Shown: positions 17,184-24,909 of the stretch, in pieces
How positions within the stretch are numbered: position 1 is the first letter of the stretch
How the letters are laid out: the number at the start of each line of letters is the position of its first letter
DNA from: Harenicola maris
Lineage (GTDB): Bacteria; Pseudomonadota; Alphaproteobacteria; Rhodobacterales; Rhodobacteraceae
DNA: 64,000 bases
Reading direction: 5' to 3'
NCBI GenBank assembly: GCA_018524345.1
Contig: JADQAZ010000001.1
Coordinates: 434,001-498,000, forward strand
The notes under the pieces: generated by a model
The model's database searches: none
The model's input: only the letters and a program-made list of their open reading frames with translations
What the model was told of the DNA's origin: nothing
Program-made: the position numbers and the translations under genes

Positions 17184-17933
17184 ATGGCAGGCCATTCAAA
17201 ATGGGCAAACATCCAACACCGCAAGGGGCGTCAGGACAAGCTGCGCTCCAAACTGTTTTCCAAGCTGGCGAAGGAAATCACCGTGGCCGCCAAGATGGGC
17301 GACCCCGATGTAGATAAAAACCCGCGTTTGCGTATGGCCGTGAAAGAGGCCAAGTCGCAATCCGTTCCGAAGGACGTGATCCAGCGGGCGATTGATAAAT
17401 CCCAAGCCGCGGGCGGCGAGGATTACAAGGAAATCCGCTATGAGGGCTATGGCCCCGGCGGCGTGGCGGTGATTGTCGAGGCGATGACCGACAACCTGAA
17501 CCGCACCGCATCCACCGTGCGCTCGACGTTTTCCAAGAACGGCGGCAATCTGGGTGAAACCGGCGCGGTGTCCTTTATGTTCGACCGCAAGGGCGAGATC
17601 ACCTATCCCGTCACCGCTGGCGATGAGGACACTGTGATGATGGCCGCTATCGAGGCGGGGGCAGAGGATGTCGAGCATACGGACGAAGCGCATGTGATCT
17701 TTTGCGCCGATACGGATTTGAACGATGTGTCCACCGCGCTTGAGGCCGAACTGGGCGAATCCGAGACGGCGAAGCTGGTTTGGAAGCCCAATATCAGCAC
17801 CGAGCTTGACCTTGAGGGCATGCAGAAGCTGATGAAGCTTATCGAGCTTTTGGAAGATGACGACGATGTGCAGCGGGTGACCGCGAACTTTGAAGTCTCT
17901 GACGAGGTGATGGAGCAGCTTTCGGCCGGCTAG
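17184..17933 (+). CDS. yebC: YebC/PmpR family regulator
   Basis: 249 residues, the family's usual length. It begins [18 protein letters not shown] and continues [22 protein letters not shown], then [23 protein letters not shown] and [23 protein letters not shown], all near-invariant YebC segments. Members act in the cytoplasm as transcription regulators or, for some, as translation factors at difficult peptide stretches. The start codon is fixed by the conserved N-terminus. The LysE exporter gene follows 13 bp downstream. Confidence 0.96.
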   Translation: MAGHSKWANIQHRKGRQDKLRSKLFSKLAKEITVAAKMGDPDVDKNPRLRMAVKEAKSQSVPKDVIQRAIDKSQAAGGEDYKEIRYEGYGPGGVAVIVEAMTDNLNRTASTVRSTFSKNGGNLGETGAVSFMFDRKGEITYPVTAGDEDTVMMAAIEAGAEDVEHTDEAHVIFCADTDLNDVSTALEAELGESETAKLVWKPNISTELDLEGMQKLMKLIELLEDDDDVQRVTANFEVSDEVMEQLSAG

Positions 17934-17946
17934 CCGGAGGCGCCCC

Positions 17947-18549
17947 ATGTCCACCTTTCTATCCGGTCTTGGCCTTGGCCTGTCCCTGATCATTGCGATC
18001 GGGGCGCAGAATGCCTTTGTGCTGCGGCAGGGGATTTTGCGGGCCCATGTTTTTGCCGTGGCCCTTACCTGTGCGCTGTCCGATGCGCTGTTGATTGCGG
18101 CGGGGGTGGGCGGCTTTGGCGCCTTGGTCGAGGCGATGCCTTGGCTTTTGAATGTGTTCCGCTGGGGCGGGGCGCTGTTTCTGGCGCTTTACGGGTTGCG
18201 GGCGTTTTTGTCGGCGCTGCGCGGCGGGGCGGCGCTGGATACCTCGGATCAAGGCAAGGGGCCGCTTTGGCCTGTGTTGGCGACGGTGCTGGCGCTGACA
18301 TGGCTGAACCCGCATGTCTATCTGGATACGATGGTTCTGCTCGGCAGTATTTCGACCAGCTATGAGCCCGATCACTGGGTCTTTGGCGCGGGGGCGATGA
18401 CTGGATCTTTCCTTTTCTTCTTTGCCCTTGGATATGGCGCGCAGTTCCTGCGGCCCCTGTTTGCGCGGCCGCGGGCGTGGCAGGTTCTGGATTTCATCAT
18501 TGCGCTGGTGATGTGGTCGATTGCCTTGGGTCTGATTTTGGGCGGTTAG
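17947..18549 (+). CDS. LysE/ArgO-family amino-acid exporter
   Basis: 200 residues with six hydrophobic segments. N-terminus LGLGLSLIIAIGAQNAFVLRQGI is the LysE/ArgO hallmark (GAQNxFVL). The tail half has LTWLNPHVYLDTMVLLGSIS, also conserved in the arginine/lysine exporter branch. It would export basic amino acids across the inner membrane. No LysG-type regulator is adjacent. It lies close behind yebC and may share its transcript. Confidence 0.9.
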   Translation: MSTFLSGLGLGLSLIIAIGAQNAFVLRQGILRAHVFAVALTCALSDALLIAAGVGGFGALVEAMPWLLNVFRWGGALFLALYGLRAFLSALRGGAALDTSDQGKGPLWPVLATVLALTWLNPHVYLDTMVLLGSISTSYEPDHWVFGAGAMTGSFLFFFALGYGAQFLRPLFARPRAWQVLDFIIALVMWSIALGLILGG

Positions 18550-18588
18550 GCCCTTGACCATGGGCCGCTTGGCTGGTCTGTCAGCACT

Positions 18589-19494
18589 ATGCAAACAACA
18601 AAACCTTCGCGGCCTTTGGCCGGTATCCTGTGGATGGTTGTGACCGGCCTTCTGTTCGTTTTGGTCACGGCGATTGTGAAATCCATGGACGGGCGTTTGC
18701 CTGCGGCGCAGGCGGCGTTTTTGCGCTATCTCTTTGGGTTGGTTTTTCTGGTGCCGATGTTGCCATCCATGATGCGGGTGAGGTTGCTGGCAAAAGATTG
18801 GTGGCTGTTTGGCCTGCGCGGATTGACCCATTCGGTCGGGGTGATTTTGTGGTTCTTTGCCATGAGCCAGATCACCCTCGCGGAGGTCTCTGCGATGAAT
18901 TACCTCTCGCCGGTTTACGTGACCCTTGGGGCGGCGGCGTTCCTTGGCGAGAAGCTGGCGGTGCGGCGGCTGGCGGCGGTTGGGGTGGCCCTGATCGGGA
19001 TGCTGGTGATTCTGCGCCCCGGGCTGCGGGTGCTTGAGGCCGGGCATTACGCCATGATCGGTACGGCGATCCTGTTTGCGGTGTCCTACCTTGTGGCCAA
19101 GCGGATGTCGGAGCGTTTCGGCCCCGCGGTGATTGTGGGGTTCTTGTCGGTGACGGTGACGATCGGCCTTGCGCCCTTTGCTCTGTCGGTCTGGGTCACG
19201 CCCTCTTGGGCGGACCTTGGGCTACTGGCGATTCTGGCCTGTTTGGCGACCGGGGGGCATTACACCATGACGCTGGCGTTTGCGGCGGCCCCTGTGGCAG
19301 TGACGCAGCCGGTGACCTACCTACAGCTTGTCTGGGCGGTGCTTTTGGGCGCGGTGTTCTTTGACGAGGCGCTGGATATCTATGTGATCCTCGGCGGGTC
19401 GATGATCATTGGCGCGGTGAGCTTTATCGCATGGCGCGAGGCCGCGGCAAAGCGGCGGCAGGTCACGCCGGGGGTGCATGAGCCGAAGGTTTAG
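18589..19494 (+). CDS. DMT-superfamily (EamA) transporter
   Basis: 301 residues, ten predicted membrane segments in two EamA repeats (first: RPLAGILWMVVTGLLFVLVTAIVKSM; second begins near YAMIGTAILFAVSYLVAKRM). Similar in layout to the 9648-10592 transporter but not a close copy. RhaT/SAM-carrier-like in general style; substrate unknown. Separated by 39 bp from lysE and convergent with DUF1178. Confidence 0.87.
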   Translation: MQTTKPSRPLAGILWMVVTGLLFVLVTAIVKSMDGRLPAAQAAFLRYLFGLVFLVPMLPSMMRVRLLAKDWWLFGLRGLTHSVGVILWFFAMSQITLAEVSAMNYLSPVYVTLGAAAFLGEKLAVRRLAAVGVALIGMLVILRPGLRVLEAGHYAMIGTAILFAVSYLVAKRMSERFGPAVIVGFLSVTVTIGLAPFALSVWVTPSWADLGLLAILACLATGGHYTMTLAFAAAPVAVTQPVTYLQLVWAVLLGAVFFDEALDIYVILGGSMIIGAVSFIAWREAAAKRRQVTPGVHEPKV

Positions 19495-19500
19495 GCCGGA

Positions 19501-19965
19501 TCAGTTGGTTTTGCGGTCTGGCCGGAAGGGCAGGGGCGCGACCTCTATGCCCTCGGCGACGAGGGCCTTGGCGTCCTCGATCTTGGCCTCGCCGTAGATG
19601 GGCCGTTCGGGGGCCTCGCCCTCGTGGATGGCGCGGGCCTCTTTGACGAAACTCTTGCCGACATATTCCGAGTTCGCCTCCACATGGGCGCGCAGCTCCC
19701 GCAGGGCCTGTTCGGCGGGGGAGGCGGGGGCTGTGAGCGGGCCGGAGGGGGCGTCTTTTTTGGGGCTGTTTGCCGTGGGGGCCTCGGGCGGCTGCGCCGA
19801 GCCAGAGGAGACGCGCGGCGCCATGATCGCCTTTGTCACGCCGTCGCTGCCGCAGACCGCGCAGGTGACCATCCCCGATTTCGCAAGGGTATCATAGGCC
19901 TGCGCATTGGCGAACCAGCTGTCAAAGCTGTGGTCCCTAGGGCATTTGAGGCTGTATTTGATCAT
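19501..19965 (-). CDS. DUF1178 protein
   Basis: 154 residues from ATG 19965. The characteristic MIKYSLKCPRDHSFDSWFANA start, with CPxxH and, 31 residues later, CAVCGSDGVTKAIMAPRV, gives a small zinc-ribbon-like Cys pattern. A Pro/Ala/Ser linker follows, then the conserved C-terminal helix EQALRELRAHVEANSEYVGKSF and a final AEGIEVAPLPFRPD. The protein is cytoplasmic and common in alpha- and betaproteobacteria. No function is established. It is followed on the other strand by the DMT stop 7 bp away. Confidence 0.9.
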   Translation of the reverse strand: MIKYSLKCPRDHSFDSWFANAQAYDTLAKSGMVTCAVCGSDGVTKAIMAPRVSSGSAQPPEAPTANSPKKDAPSGPLTAPASPAEQALRELRAHVEANSEYVGKSFVKEARAIHEGEAPERPIYGEAKIEDAKALVAEGIEVAPLPFRPDRKTN

Positions 19966-20050
19966 TGCGGGGGGCGGTTCCGTTGGTGTCCGCATTCAAG
20001 ATAGGCCGATTGGCGGCGAGCGCAAGCCGCCTGCACGCGGGGTCGATGGA

Positions 20051-20518
20051 TCAGAGTGTGCTGGGGTCGAAGCGCGAAATCAGGTGGCGCAGTTCCGGCT
20101 CGTCGACCTTTTTGGCGGCCTTGGCCAAGGAGAACCACTTGCGCCGACGCTCGTCGCGTTCGGGGAAATCCGAGGCAAGGGATTTGACCTTGAGCGGAAA
20201 GATCGCAACCATGCAGGGCATTTCCTCGCCGTCGAACTGTTTGCGATAGCCGTAGATGCCGATGCAGACGGGCTTGATCTTGCCCTTTGCGCCGGCTTCC
20301 TCCCATGCCTCGGTCTCGGCGGCGTGGGTCGGGCTTTCGCCGTCCATTGGCCAGCCCTTGGGAAGGATCCAGCGTTTGCGCGTGCGCGAGGTGATCAGCA
20401 AAATCTGGGTTTTGCCGCCAACAACGCGATAGCACAGCGCACCGAACTGGGTGCGCAGGTCGCGTTTGGAATTGTCCCCCATATCAAGGGGGGCCAGAAA
20501 TGGTTTCAGACTGCTCAC
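20051..20518 (-). CDS. Nudix hydrolase
   Basis: 155 residues. The Nudix box is present as GWPMDGE...AAETEAWEEAGA (about residues 56-78), with the REUxEE core as ETEAWEEAG. The surrounding sequence (GALCYRVVGGKTQILLITSRTRKRWILPKGW) resembles the diphosphoinositol-polyphosphate phosphohydrolase-like branch of Nudix proteins. It cleaves a nucleoside- or other diphosphate linkage; the substrate is unknown. The first residue of the box is shifted relative to the canonical Arg (E-T-E rather than R-E), within normal family variation. Confidence 0.88.
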   Translation of the reverse strand: MSSLKPFLAPLDMGDNSKRDLRTQFGALCYRVVGGKTQILLITSRTRKRWILPKGWPMDGESPTHAAETEAWEEAGAKGKIKPVCIGIYGYRKQFDGEEMPCMVAIFPLKVKSLASDFPERDERRRKWFSLAKAAKKVDEPELRHLISRFDPSTL

Positions 20519-20629
20519 AGAGCGTTTCTTCCGCTTCTTCAGAGGTTGGTGTCCCTATAATATGGCATAATATTCAGGAAATGCAAAATGTAGTGCCTAA
20601 ATCAAGTAAAAGCCGCGCCGCGTGAAAGA

Positions 20630-21877
20630 TCAAGCGGGCTTTGCGGCGAGCAGGGCGTGAAAACGCTCAAGCCAGTGGTTCAGGGCATCGGGGTGGGCCG
20701 AGGCGGCGCAGATTGCGGCGGCGGCTTCGGTCTGAGCGGAGAGGCTCTGCGGGGTTTGTGTGGTCCAATATGCGGCGAGGGCCTCGGCGGTATCCACCTG
20801 CTGTGCGCCGCCGCCTGCGCCGAGGGCGGCGTAGATTTCGCCGGCGTTTTCCGTATGTGGCCCATGCAGGATGGCACAGCCTTGGGCGGCGGGTTCAAAG
20901 GGGGTGTGCCCGCCTTTGGGCACGAAGGAGCCGCCGATAAAGGCGCTGGAGGCGAGGGCATAGGTGCCTGCCAATTCCCCAAGCGTATCAAGGATATAGA
21001 CCTGTGCCTTTGGCGCGCCGCCATGGCTGCGCCTTTGGCTGCTGAGCCCTGCCTCGGCGGCGAGGCGGGCGATTTCTTCGGCTCTGTCTGGGTGCCTTGG
21101 GGCGAGGATCAGGCGCAGTTTTGGGCGCGTGGTCAGGGCGGCGGAGAAGGCCTTGAGCACGGCGGCATCCTCGCCGCTGTGGGTCGAGGCGGCCATGACG
21201 GTTTCGGCGCGGGTAAAGTGATCGGTAAGGTCGGCAGGGGCGGCGGCGGCGGTCAGCGCCGCGGATTTGAGGTTCACTGGTGGGCAGAGCGCGGCCTCGG
21301 GCAGGCCGAGGGACAGGAAGCGTGGGCCGGAGGGGGCGTCTTGTGGGGCCAGAAGGGCGATTTGCCCCATGACCTGTCGCGCAAGGCCTGAAAGCCGCGC
21401 CCAGTTGCGCGCGGAGCTTTCGGACATACGGGCCGAGAGGACGGCGGCGGGAATGCCACGCGCTGCGCAGGCAGAGAGGCGGTTGGGCCAGAGTTCGTTT
21501 TCTACGGTGACAAGGGCGCAGGGGGCCCAGTGGTCCAGAAAGCGTTTGAGGGCGGCGCGGGTGTCAATCGGCGCAAGTTGCACGGTGGTGGCGGGGATGT
21601 TCCAGGATTGGACCAGCGCGCGGCCGGATACGGAATTGCAGGTGATGAGTAAGGGGTGGTTCTTGCCAAGGGCGGCAATCAGGGGGCGGGCGGCGGTGAG
21701 TTCCCCGTTGGAGGCGGCGTGTATCCAGATCGGGCTTGGGGCAGTTTTGGGGGGCAGGTGGCGCGCGGCGCGTTCTGCCCTGTCGGCTGGCTGTTCCACA
21801 CCGCGCGCGATGCGGCGGCTTTGGCCGATGGCTAGAAACGGCAGCGCGAGCGAGATGAGCAATCGATAGAGAAACAT
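20630..21877 (-). CDS. waaA: 3-deoxy-D-manno-octulosonic acid transferase
   Basis: 415 residues from ATG 21877 (MFLYRLLISLALPFLA, an N-terminal membrane anchor). It transfers Kdo from CMP-Kdo to lipid A precursor at the inner membrane. Family segments: IWIHAASNGELTAARPLI, LLITCNSVSGRAL, LVTVENELWPN, ILAPRHPDRAEEI and the C-terminal AFIGGSFVPKGGHTPFEPAAQGCAILHGP. It stands without lpxK or other lipid A genes next to it. Two very strong hairpins lie upstream of its start. Confidence 0.92.
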   Translation of the reverse strand: MFLYRLLISLALPFLAIGQSRRIARGVEQPADRAERAARHLPPKTAPSPIWIHAASNGELTAARPLIAALGKNHPLLITCNSVSGRALVQSWNIPATTVQLAPIDTRAALKRFLDHWAPCALVTVENELWPNRLSACAARGIPAAVLSARMSESSARNWARLSGLARQVMGQIALLAPQDAPSGPRFLSLGLPEAALCPPVNLKSAALTAAAAPADLTDHFTRAETVMAASTHSGEDAAVLKAFSAALTTRPKLRLILAPRHPDRAEEIARLAAEAGLSSQRRSHGGAPKAQVYILDTLGELAGTYALASSAFIGGSFVPKGGHTPFEPAAQGCAILHGPHTENAGEIYAALGAGGGAQQVDTAEALAAYWTTQTPQSLSAQTEAAAAICAASAHPDALNHWLERFHALLAAKPA

Positions 21878-21929
21878 CGAAAATCCAAGGCAAGGGGCCG
21901 CGTCAGCGGCAACCCCTACCGGATAGGGC

Positions 21930-21962
21930 GGCGCGCGGCGGGCTGCAAGCCCGCCGCGCGCC
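21930..21962. repeat. Perfect GC-rich hairpin 1
   Basis: A 15-bp perfect inverted repeat (left arm GGCGCGCGGCGGGCT at 21930-21944, right arm 21948-21962) with a GCA loop. Immediately followed by a second hairpin at 21966-22000. No T-tract follows, so it is not a standard terminator. Confidence 0.75.
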
Positions 21963-21965
21963 TTG

Positions 21966-22000
21966 GCCGCCAAACTGCCCGGAGCGGGCGGTTTGGCGGC
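21966..22000. repeat. GC-rich hairpin 2
   Basis: GCCGCCAAACTGCCC (21966-21980) pairs with GGGCGGTTTGGCGGC (21986-22000), loop GGAGC. One pair is T-G on the plus strand, i.e. a U-G wobble in plus-strand RNA but an A-C mismatch on the minus strand, although both flanking genes are on the minus strand. Confidence 0.75.
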
Positions 22001-22054
22001 GGCTGAACGCTGGCCTAGGGGGATTGGGGAACGGGGGATGGGCCGCAGGGCGGC

Positions 22055-22447
22055 CTAGGGGGCCTCGTCTGAGGCTGGATCACTGGCAGAGGCGTCCTCT
22101 GCCGCGTCGTCTTGGGGGGCGGGGTCGGGCGCCGGTGGCTGGAGGTCGTCCAGCGCCAACAGTAGCGCGCCCGCCGCGGGCAGGGTGTTGTCCGCGCGGG
22201 TCATGCGGGCGAGGGCGCCTTCGGCGGTGCTGAGCGTGCCGGGCAGGCGGGTTGCGTCGCGCGGTGCGCCCTCTGCCAGCACTGCTGCGGCATCGGTGAC
22301 CTTTTCGCGCATGGCGTAGATTTGGTCGGCCAGCAGCACCAGCCCCTCTTCGCGGGCCTCGGCCTCGCGTTGGGACAGGGCCAAGAGGGCCTCCATCACG
22401 GTGGATTTCATATCGCGAAGAAGGGAGGCGGGGGTTGCTTGGCCCAT
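22055..22447 (-). CDS. Small helical protein with acidic Pro/Ala tail, unknown
   Basis: 130 residues from ATG 22447, chosen because AAAGGAC lies about 11 bases upstream on the minus strand; longer in-frame starts exist. The first 70 residues (ATPASLLRDMKSTVMEALLALSQREAEA...) are predicted helical with heptad-like spacing. The last 25 are rich in Pro, Asp, Ala and Ser (PPAPDPAPQDDAAEDAS). No domain recognised, no signal peptide. It is divergent from the subtilase across a 242-bp region that holds shared regulatory-looking motifs, so it may belong to the same functional group. Confidence 0.6.
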   Translation of the reverse strand: MGQATPASLLRDMKSTVMEALLALSQREAEAREEGLVLLADQIYAMREKVTDAAAVLAEGAPRDATRLPGTLSTAEGALARMTRADNTLPAAGALLLALDDLQPPAPDPAPQDDAAEDASASDPASDEAP

Positions 22448-22560
22448 TTGCGCTTTGTCCTTTCTTGCCGTTTTCATTGGGGCGATCTGGGGGGCGATCT
22501 GGCCCGGGGTGTGAGGGGCAGTGTTTCGTGCCTGCTGGTTTGCGACAAGCGGGAAGCAGA

Positions 22561-22580
22561 TTTCGTGAAATCTACGTGAA
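22561..22580 (+). promoter_or_regulatory. Paired CGTGAAA direct repeats before the subtilase
   Basis: TTTCGTGAAA (22561-22570) and TACGTGAA (22573-22580) give CGTGAAA twice at an 11-base period, one helical turn. TTTCACGAAA, the reverse complement of the first, and TACGTGAA recur before the SARP-like gene (26094-26103, 26145-26152). Confidence 0.45.
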
Positions 22581-22626
22581 AGGGTTGAAAGGGCGGCAGA
22601 ATTTTCTGCCACTTGGGACATGGGCC

Positions 22627-22643
22627 GTGTTGACTTAGGGTCA
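22627..22643 (+). promoter_or_regulatory. Shared 17-bp element GTGTTGACYTAGGGTYA, copy 1
   Basis: GTGTTGACTTAGGGTCA lies 47 bases before the subtilase ATG. 15 of 17 bases match GTGTTGACCTAGGGTTA at 26070-26086 in front of the SARP-like regulator. TTGACT/TTGACC could also serve as a -35 hexamer. Confidence 0.45.
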
Positions 22644-22689
22644 GGTGATTGCGCGGGCCTTTGCCCCGCACAGAATAAGGAGATCGCAG

Positions 22690-24828
22690 ATGGCCGAGGT
22701 CAGCCCCAAGGCGGGACCAATCGTGGATTGGGACAGCAGCTATGCCCATTGGGATCGCACGGTGATGGGGCGCGGCGGCGGGCCGGATCAGCTGGTCAGC
22801 CTGTTGGTGGAATTGACGCCCGTGCCTGCGGGCGATGCGGCGGCGCAGGCGCGGCGGATGATCAAGCTGTTGCGCGGGACCCTGCCCGGGCGCAGCGTGC
22901 GGGTGCGTGCTGGCGGCGGCGAGATTGCGCGGCTTCGCTGGCTGGAGGGTTTGGGCGCGCAGGCGGCGCAGGCCACGGTTTTCGTTGAGGTTTTGGGCGC
23001 GGATCTGGAGGCGGCCATTGCCGAGAATGCCGATCTGTTTGTTCCGCGCGAGCGCCTGCCCTTTGCCGGGCCGGAGCATCCGGAGGACAGGGAGGAGGAT
23101 GCCGATCCGGTTGATCCCCTGACCGCCGGGGGCGGCGGCAAGGTGCAGGCCTCCCTGTTGGAGGCGCGCCAGAGCGGGACGGAATTGAACGTGGTGCGGA
23201 TGCCCATTCTTTGTGTTCTGGACGGGGATATTGCCTATCTTAACAGCCGGTTTTGCAGGGCGACCGCCGCGGGCGTGTTGAAGTCGCGGATCGAGAAAAT
23301 CTGGCTTCAGGATGCGGCGGAGGTGCAGGGGCCGCGTTTGGTCAACGGGCGGGTTTTGAGCAAAGCCGAGTTGAATAGCGCGATTGCCCAGGTTCAAAAT
23401 GGTGCGGCGACCGAGGCCGGGTGCTATGCCGCCCTGCGGCCCGAGCCGCGGGTGAACGGGGCCTTTGTGCGCCGTGTCGGCCACGGCAGCCATGTGATGG
23501 ACCTTGCCGCCGGGGCGGAGCCTGATGCGGCGCCGGACCTGCCAATCTATGCGGTTGAGCTTCCGGGCTTTGCGGTGAGCGATCCCTCGAGCCTGCGGAT
23601 CGAGAGCCTGATGGTGCAGGGGGTGCGGTGGTTGATCCGCTCGGCCCTTGCCCATGCGGCGCGGCTGAACGCAAAGGCTTTGGAGGCCTTTGAGGGCGGG
23701 CAGGCGGATGCGCAGTTTGTTGCGCCGGATATTGTGCTGAGCTGTTCCATCGGCACCTTGGCGGGGCCGAAGAACGGCGATGGGTTTTTTGACCGGTTGG
23801 TGGCGCGGGAACTGGCCTTGGTGAATGGTCTTGCGCCCGGTGTCGGGCCGGGGGCCATGCCGGGCTATCGCGCGACCCTGTTTCAGTCTTTCGGGAATTT
23901 TCACCGCACGCGGCAGGTGGGATTCGAGGTGCAGGAGGGCGGCGCGGGGGCCGGTGTTGATTGGCGGTTGCCGCGATCAGACCGGCGCTGTTCGGTTCTG
24001 GAAATGCGGGCGGTCGGGGCGGCTGTGACCTCCATCGCCGCCGTCAGCCCCCTTGGCCCCTTGGTCTTCCCTGCCATGGACCCGTTTGAATATCAGGATG
24101 TGACGCAGGCGGGGCAGGTGATTGCCCGCATGTATCGCGGCGCCGATGAGGCCGGGGGGCGGCAGGTTTACCGCCTGTTTGTGCGGCCGACCGAATGGCT
24201 GGACGGGGCGGGGTTTGTCTGTGCGCCTGCGGGGACATGGGCGATGCAGGTCGCCATGGCAGGCGCGGGCAAGGTGAGCTGGCAGGTGCAGCGTGATGAC
24301 ACGCCCTTTGGCTATGCCTACCGGGGCGGGCAATCGACCCTCGCGGATGCTGCTGCCTTTGGCTGGGATGCGACCCTGCGCACCTATATGGCGCCGCAGG
24401 ACAGCAGCGTTTTGACGCGGCAGGGGACGGAGATCGCCGAGGCGGGCACCAATGATCCGGCCACGGTGGGCGTTGGCGCGATCTATCTGGAGGGGGCGGC
24501 GGGGGTCTTGACCCCGAGCCTTTATTCCTCCTCCGGCAGCGATGATCCGGACCTGAGCCAGCGGGCGGGGCCGGATGTCTCGGCGGTGGCGGATGAGACG
24601 CGCTGTGTCTCCGGCGTTTTGGCCAGCGGGACGATTTCGGGCAGTGTTGTGCGCCTGTCCGGCACCTCTGTTGCGGCGCCGCAGGCCGCGCGCGAGATGG
24701 CGATGACGGGGGTGATGCCCGCGCCGCCGGTGCCGCAGGGGCTGCGTGTCGGGACGCTTTATCAGGATCGCTCAGGCGCGCGGGACCCGCGCAACTGGGT
24801 TGATGCGGATGCACCTGCCTTGTCCTGA
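22690..24828 (+). CDS. Subtilisin-like (S8) serine protease, unusual architecture
   Basis: 712 residues from ATG 22690, with AAGGAG at 22678-22683. The catalytic triad can be read: Asp in ILCVLDGD (about 178), His in VGHGSHV (265), Ser in LSGTSVAAP (660). N403 in LFQSFGNFH is a candidate oxyanion-hole Asn. Between this Asn and the Ser there are about 255 residues, several times the usual spacing, so a domain is inserted there; it contains QVYRLFVRPTEWL and TWAMQVAMAG. The N-terminal 170 residues resemble no pro-domain I know, and there is no signal peptide, so an intracellular or non-Sec protein is likely. Next to it are a haloperoxidase-like gene and a SARP-like regulator. Confidence 0.8.
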   Translation: MAEVSPKAGPIVDWDSSYAHWDRTVMGRGGGPDQLVSLLVELTPVPAGDAAAQARRMIKLLRGTLPGRSVRVRAGGGEIARLRWLEGLGAQAAQATVFVEVLGADLEAAIAENADLFVPRERLPFAGPEHPEDREEDADPVDPLTAGGGGKVQASLLEARQSGTELNVVRMPILCVLDGDIAYLNSRFCRATAAGVLKSRIEKIWLQDAAEVQGPRLVNGRVLSKAELNSAIAQVQNGAATEAGCYAALRPEPRVNGAFVRRVGHGSHVMDLAAGAEPDAAPDLPIYAVELPGFAVSDPSSLRIESLMVQGVRWLIRSALAHAARLNAKALEAFEGGQADAQFVAPDIVLSCSIGTLAGPKNGDGFFDRLVARELALVNGLAPGVGPGAMPGYRATLFQSFGNFHRTRQVGFEVQEGGAGAGVDWRLPRSDRRCSVLEMRAVGAAVTSIAAVSPLGPLVFPAMDPFEYQDVTQAGQVIARMYRGADEAGGRQVYRLFVRPTEWLDGAGFVCAPAGTWAMQVAMAGAGKVSWQVQRDDTPFGYAYRGGQSTLADAAAFGWDATLRTYMAPQDSSVLTRQGTEIAEAGTNDPATVGVGAIYLEGAAGVLTPSLYSSSGSDDPDLSQRAGPDVSAVADETRCVSGVLASGTISGSVVRLSGTSVAAPQAAREMAMTGVMPAPPVPQGLRVGTLYQDRSGARDPRNWVDADAPALS

Positions 24829-24874
24829 TGCTTTGGGTGAGCTTTGGCGCTTAGGGCGCTGAAATTATTGCGGT

Positions 24875-24900
24875 AAAGGGGCGCGCTTTGCGCCCCTTTT
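24875..24900. terminator. Bidirectional terminator
   Basis: AAAGGGGCGC pairs with GCGCCCCTTT around a GCTTT loop, with a T-run on the plus side and an A-run on the other. It separates the convergent subtilase and haloperoxidase-like genes. Confidence 0.85.
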
Positions 24901-24909
24901 GCGTGGGTG

